Made by a program: the position numbers and the translations under genes. Below, piece after piece: positions 63,093 to 64,000 of a stretch of 64,000 nt of DNA; position 1 is the stretch's first letter, and every line of letters begins with the position of its first letter. The notes under the pieces were generated by a model that had not been told where the DNA came from, ran no database searches, and saw nothing but the letters and a program-made list of their open reading frames with translations. This DNA comes from Lachnospiraceae bacterium (lineage in GTDB: Bacteria > Bacillota > Clostridia > Lachnospirales > Lachnospiraceae): positions 265,661 to 329,660 of the forward strand of contig JAFZLD010000025.1 in NCBI GenBank assembly GCA_017553505.1, written 5' to 3'.

Positions 63093-64000
63093 TTAGAATA
63101 CTCCAAAGATTGCCATGAATGTACCGGCTGCTACTGCAGTACCGATAACACCGGCAACGTTGGGTCCCATGGCGTGCATGAGCAGGAAGTTGGTAGGATC
63201 TGCCTCGGCACCGACCTTCTGAGATACGCGGGCTGCCATAGGAACCGCGGATACACCTGCGGAACCGATAAGAGGGTTAACCTTACCGCCTGTAAAGATG
63301 CACATAAGTTTACCGAACAATACACCTGCGGCAGTACCGAATGCAAATGCAACAAGACCGAGAGCAACAATCTTTAACGTAGAAAGGTTAAGGAATGCTT
63401 CTGCGCTTGTGGTAGCACCTACAGAGGTACCAAGCAAAATAACAACGATGTACATAAGTGCGTTGGATGCTGTATCCGTAAGCTGTCTTACTACGCCGGA
63501 CTCCTTGAAGAGGTTACCAAGCATAAGCATACCTACAAGGGGAGCTGTGGTAGGAAGGATCATACATACAACGATAGTAACGATGATGGGGAATAAGATC
63601 TTTTCAAGCTTGGAAACAGGTCTTAACTGAGCCATCTTAATAGCACGTTCCTTCTTGGTGGTAAGGAGCTTCATAATCGGAGGCTGAATAATGGGAACGA
63701 GTGACATATACGAATATGCCGCAACCGCAATGGGTCCCAAAAGGTTGGTCTGTCCGAGTTTACCTGCAAGGAAAATTGAGGTAGGACCGTCAGCACCGCC
63801 GATGATTGAAATGGCAGCTGCAGCCTTGTCGTTAAATCCAAGACCGATTGCACCAAAGTAAGCTGCGAAAATACCGAACTGAGCTGCTGCGCCAAGCAAG
63901 AAGCTCTTAGGGTTGGCAATAAGGTGTCCGAAGTCTGTCTTGGCGCCTACGCCCAAGAAGATAAGGGACGGTAAAATTGCCCATTCGTCCAGTACATAGA
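63093..64000 (-). CDS. oadB: Na+-pumping oxaloacetate decarboxylase beta subunit (5' end beyond window)
   Basis: The open frame continues to the window edge (residues before [11 protein letters not shown] read [11 protein letters not shown]), so the gene is cut. About 302 residues are visible. This polytopic subunit of the OadB/GcdB/MmdB family decarboxylates carboxybiotin and exports Na+. Diagnostic [15 protein letters not shown], the Na+-site [19 protein letters not shown] and VIGTAVAAG are present. The start seen at 63956 in a shorter reading is a TTG inside the gene and is not the true start. Confidence 0.95.
   Translation of the reverse strand, partial: YVLDEWAILPSLIFLGVGAKTDFGHLIANPKSFLLGAAAQFGIFAAYFGAIGLGFNDKAAAAISIIGGADGPTSIFLAGKLGQTNLLGPIAVAAYSYMSLVPIIQPPIMKLLTTKKERAIKMAQLRPVSKLEKILFPIIVTIVVCMILPTTAPLVGMLMLGNLFKESGVVRQLTDTASNALMYIVVILLGTSVGATTSAEAFLNLSTLKIVALGLVAFAFGTAAGVLFGKLMCIFTGGKVNPLIGSAGVSAVPMAARVSQKVGAEADPTNFLLMHAMGPNVAGVIGTAVAAGTFMAIFGVF

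Overview
The window looks like chromosome of an anaerobic, low-to-mid GC, Gram-positive member of the Clostridia, most like Lachnospiraceae (Butyrivibrio/Roseburia relatives). The basis is a complete rnfCDGEAB cluster, a Rex repressor, a Na+-pump oxaloacetate decarboxylase, ATP-dependent PEP carboxykinase, a probable Re-type citrate synthase beside a eukaryote-type NADP-isocitrate dehydrogenase, a class B sortase with SPxTG substrates, an LTA synthase-like enzyme, AGGAGG ribosome binding sites and sigma-A type promoters. No sequence search was run, so the family placement is inference. Nearly all genes are on the minus strand; only a tandem-AP2 gene (46327-47112) and a YprB-like exonuclease gene (54108-55202) are on the plus strand. 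No tRNA, rRNA, CRISPR array, insertion sequence or prophage was seen, and no gap exceeds 300 bases.

Layout in transcription order (high to low coordinates). 64000-61636: oxaloacetate decarboxylase beta (cut by the window end) and alpha. 61512-56136: tetR, rpiR, an HI0933-type flavoprotein, cmk, ispH and an S1-domain protein, tightly packed behind a triple half-site operator. 56043-55267: cheR. 54108-55202 (+): exonuclease. 53907-48288: rnfCDGEAB, with an unusually long RnfE tail, followed by a catalytically degenerate GH25 protein. 47112-45232: AP2 gene with a hairpin-rich leader, and two unknown small genes. 45166-37625: cstA, thrC, a REC-GGDEF-degenerate GGDEF protein, a small membrane protein, deoC and an Xaa-Pro aminopeptidase. 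37519-35906: pckA. 35799-29144: truA, a probable 6S RNA, yihY, an M18 aminopeptidase, queA and an LTA synthase-like gene. 29059-25880: PilZ protein, EF-G-like GTPase, Hpt protein. 25679-16624: sortase B and two large BspA-like leucine-rich-repeat surface proteins. 16462-13148: Re-citrate synthase, FCD-type GntR regulator, icd. 13027-10805: rex, a coiled-coil protein, nnrD. 10725-1: CBS-domain protein, yebC, metY, two cell-envelope glycosylation-type genes, ftsK, fhs, folD and a zinc-ribbon gene cut by the window start.

The genes share an anaerobic energy theme. Rnf couples ferredoxin:NAD+ chemistry to ion transport, OadAB uses oxaloacetate decarboxylation to pump Na+, PckA links PEP and oxaloacetate, and the citrate synthase/IDH pair feeds 2-oxoglutarate and NADPH for glutamate synthesis. 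Candidate Rex sites lie on the rex promoter and at the pckA start site, suggesting NADH/NAD+ control. The citrate operon has a perfect 12-bp palindrome covering its -10 box, probably the operator of the GntR regulator encoded inside the operon. The most distinctive points are the SPxTG/sortase B/LRR locus, the AP2 protein with a degenerate HNH core, the RnfE extension, the inactivated GH25 protein and the EF-G paralogue with altered G3/G4 motifs.
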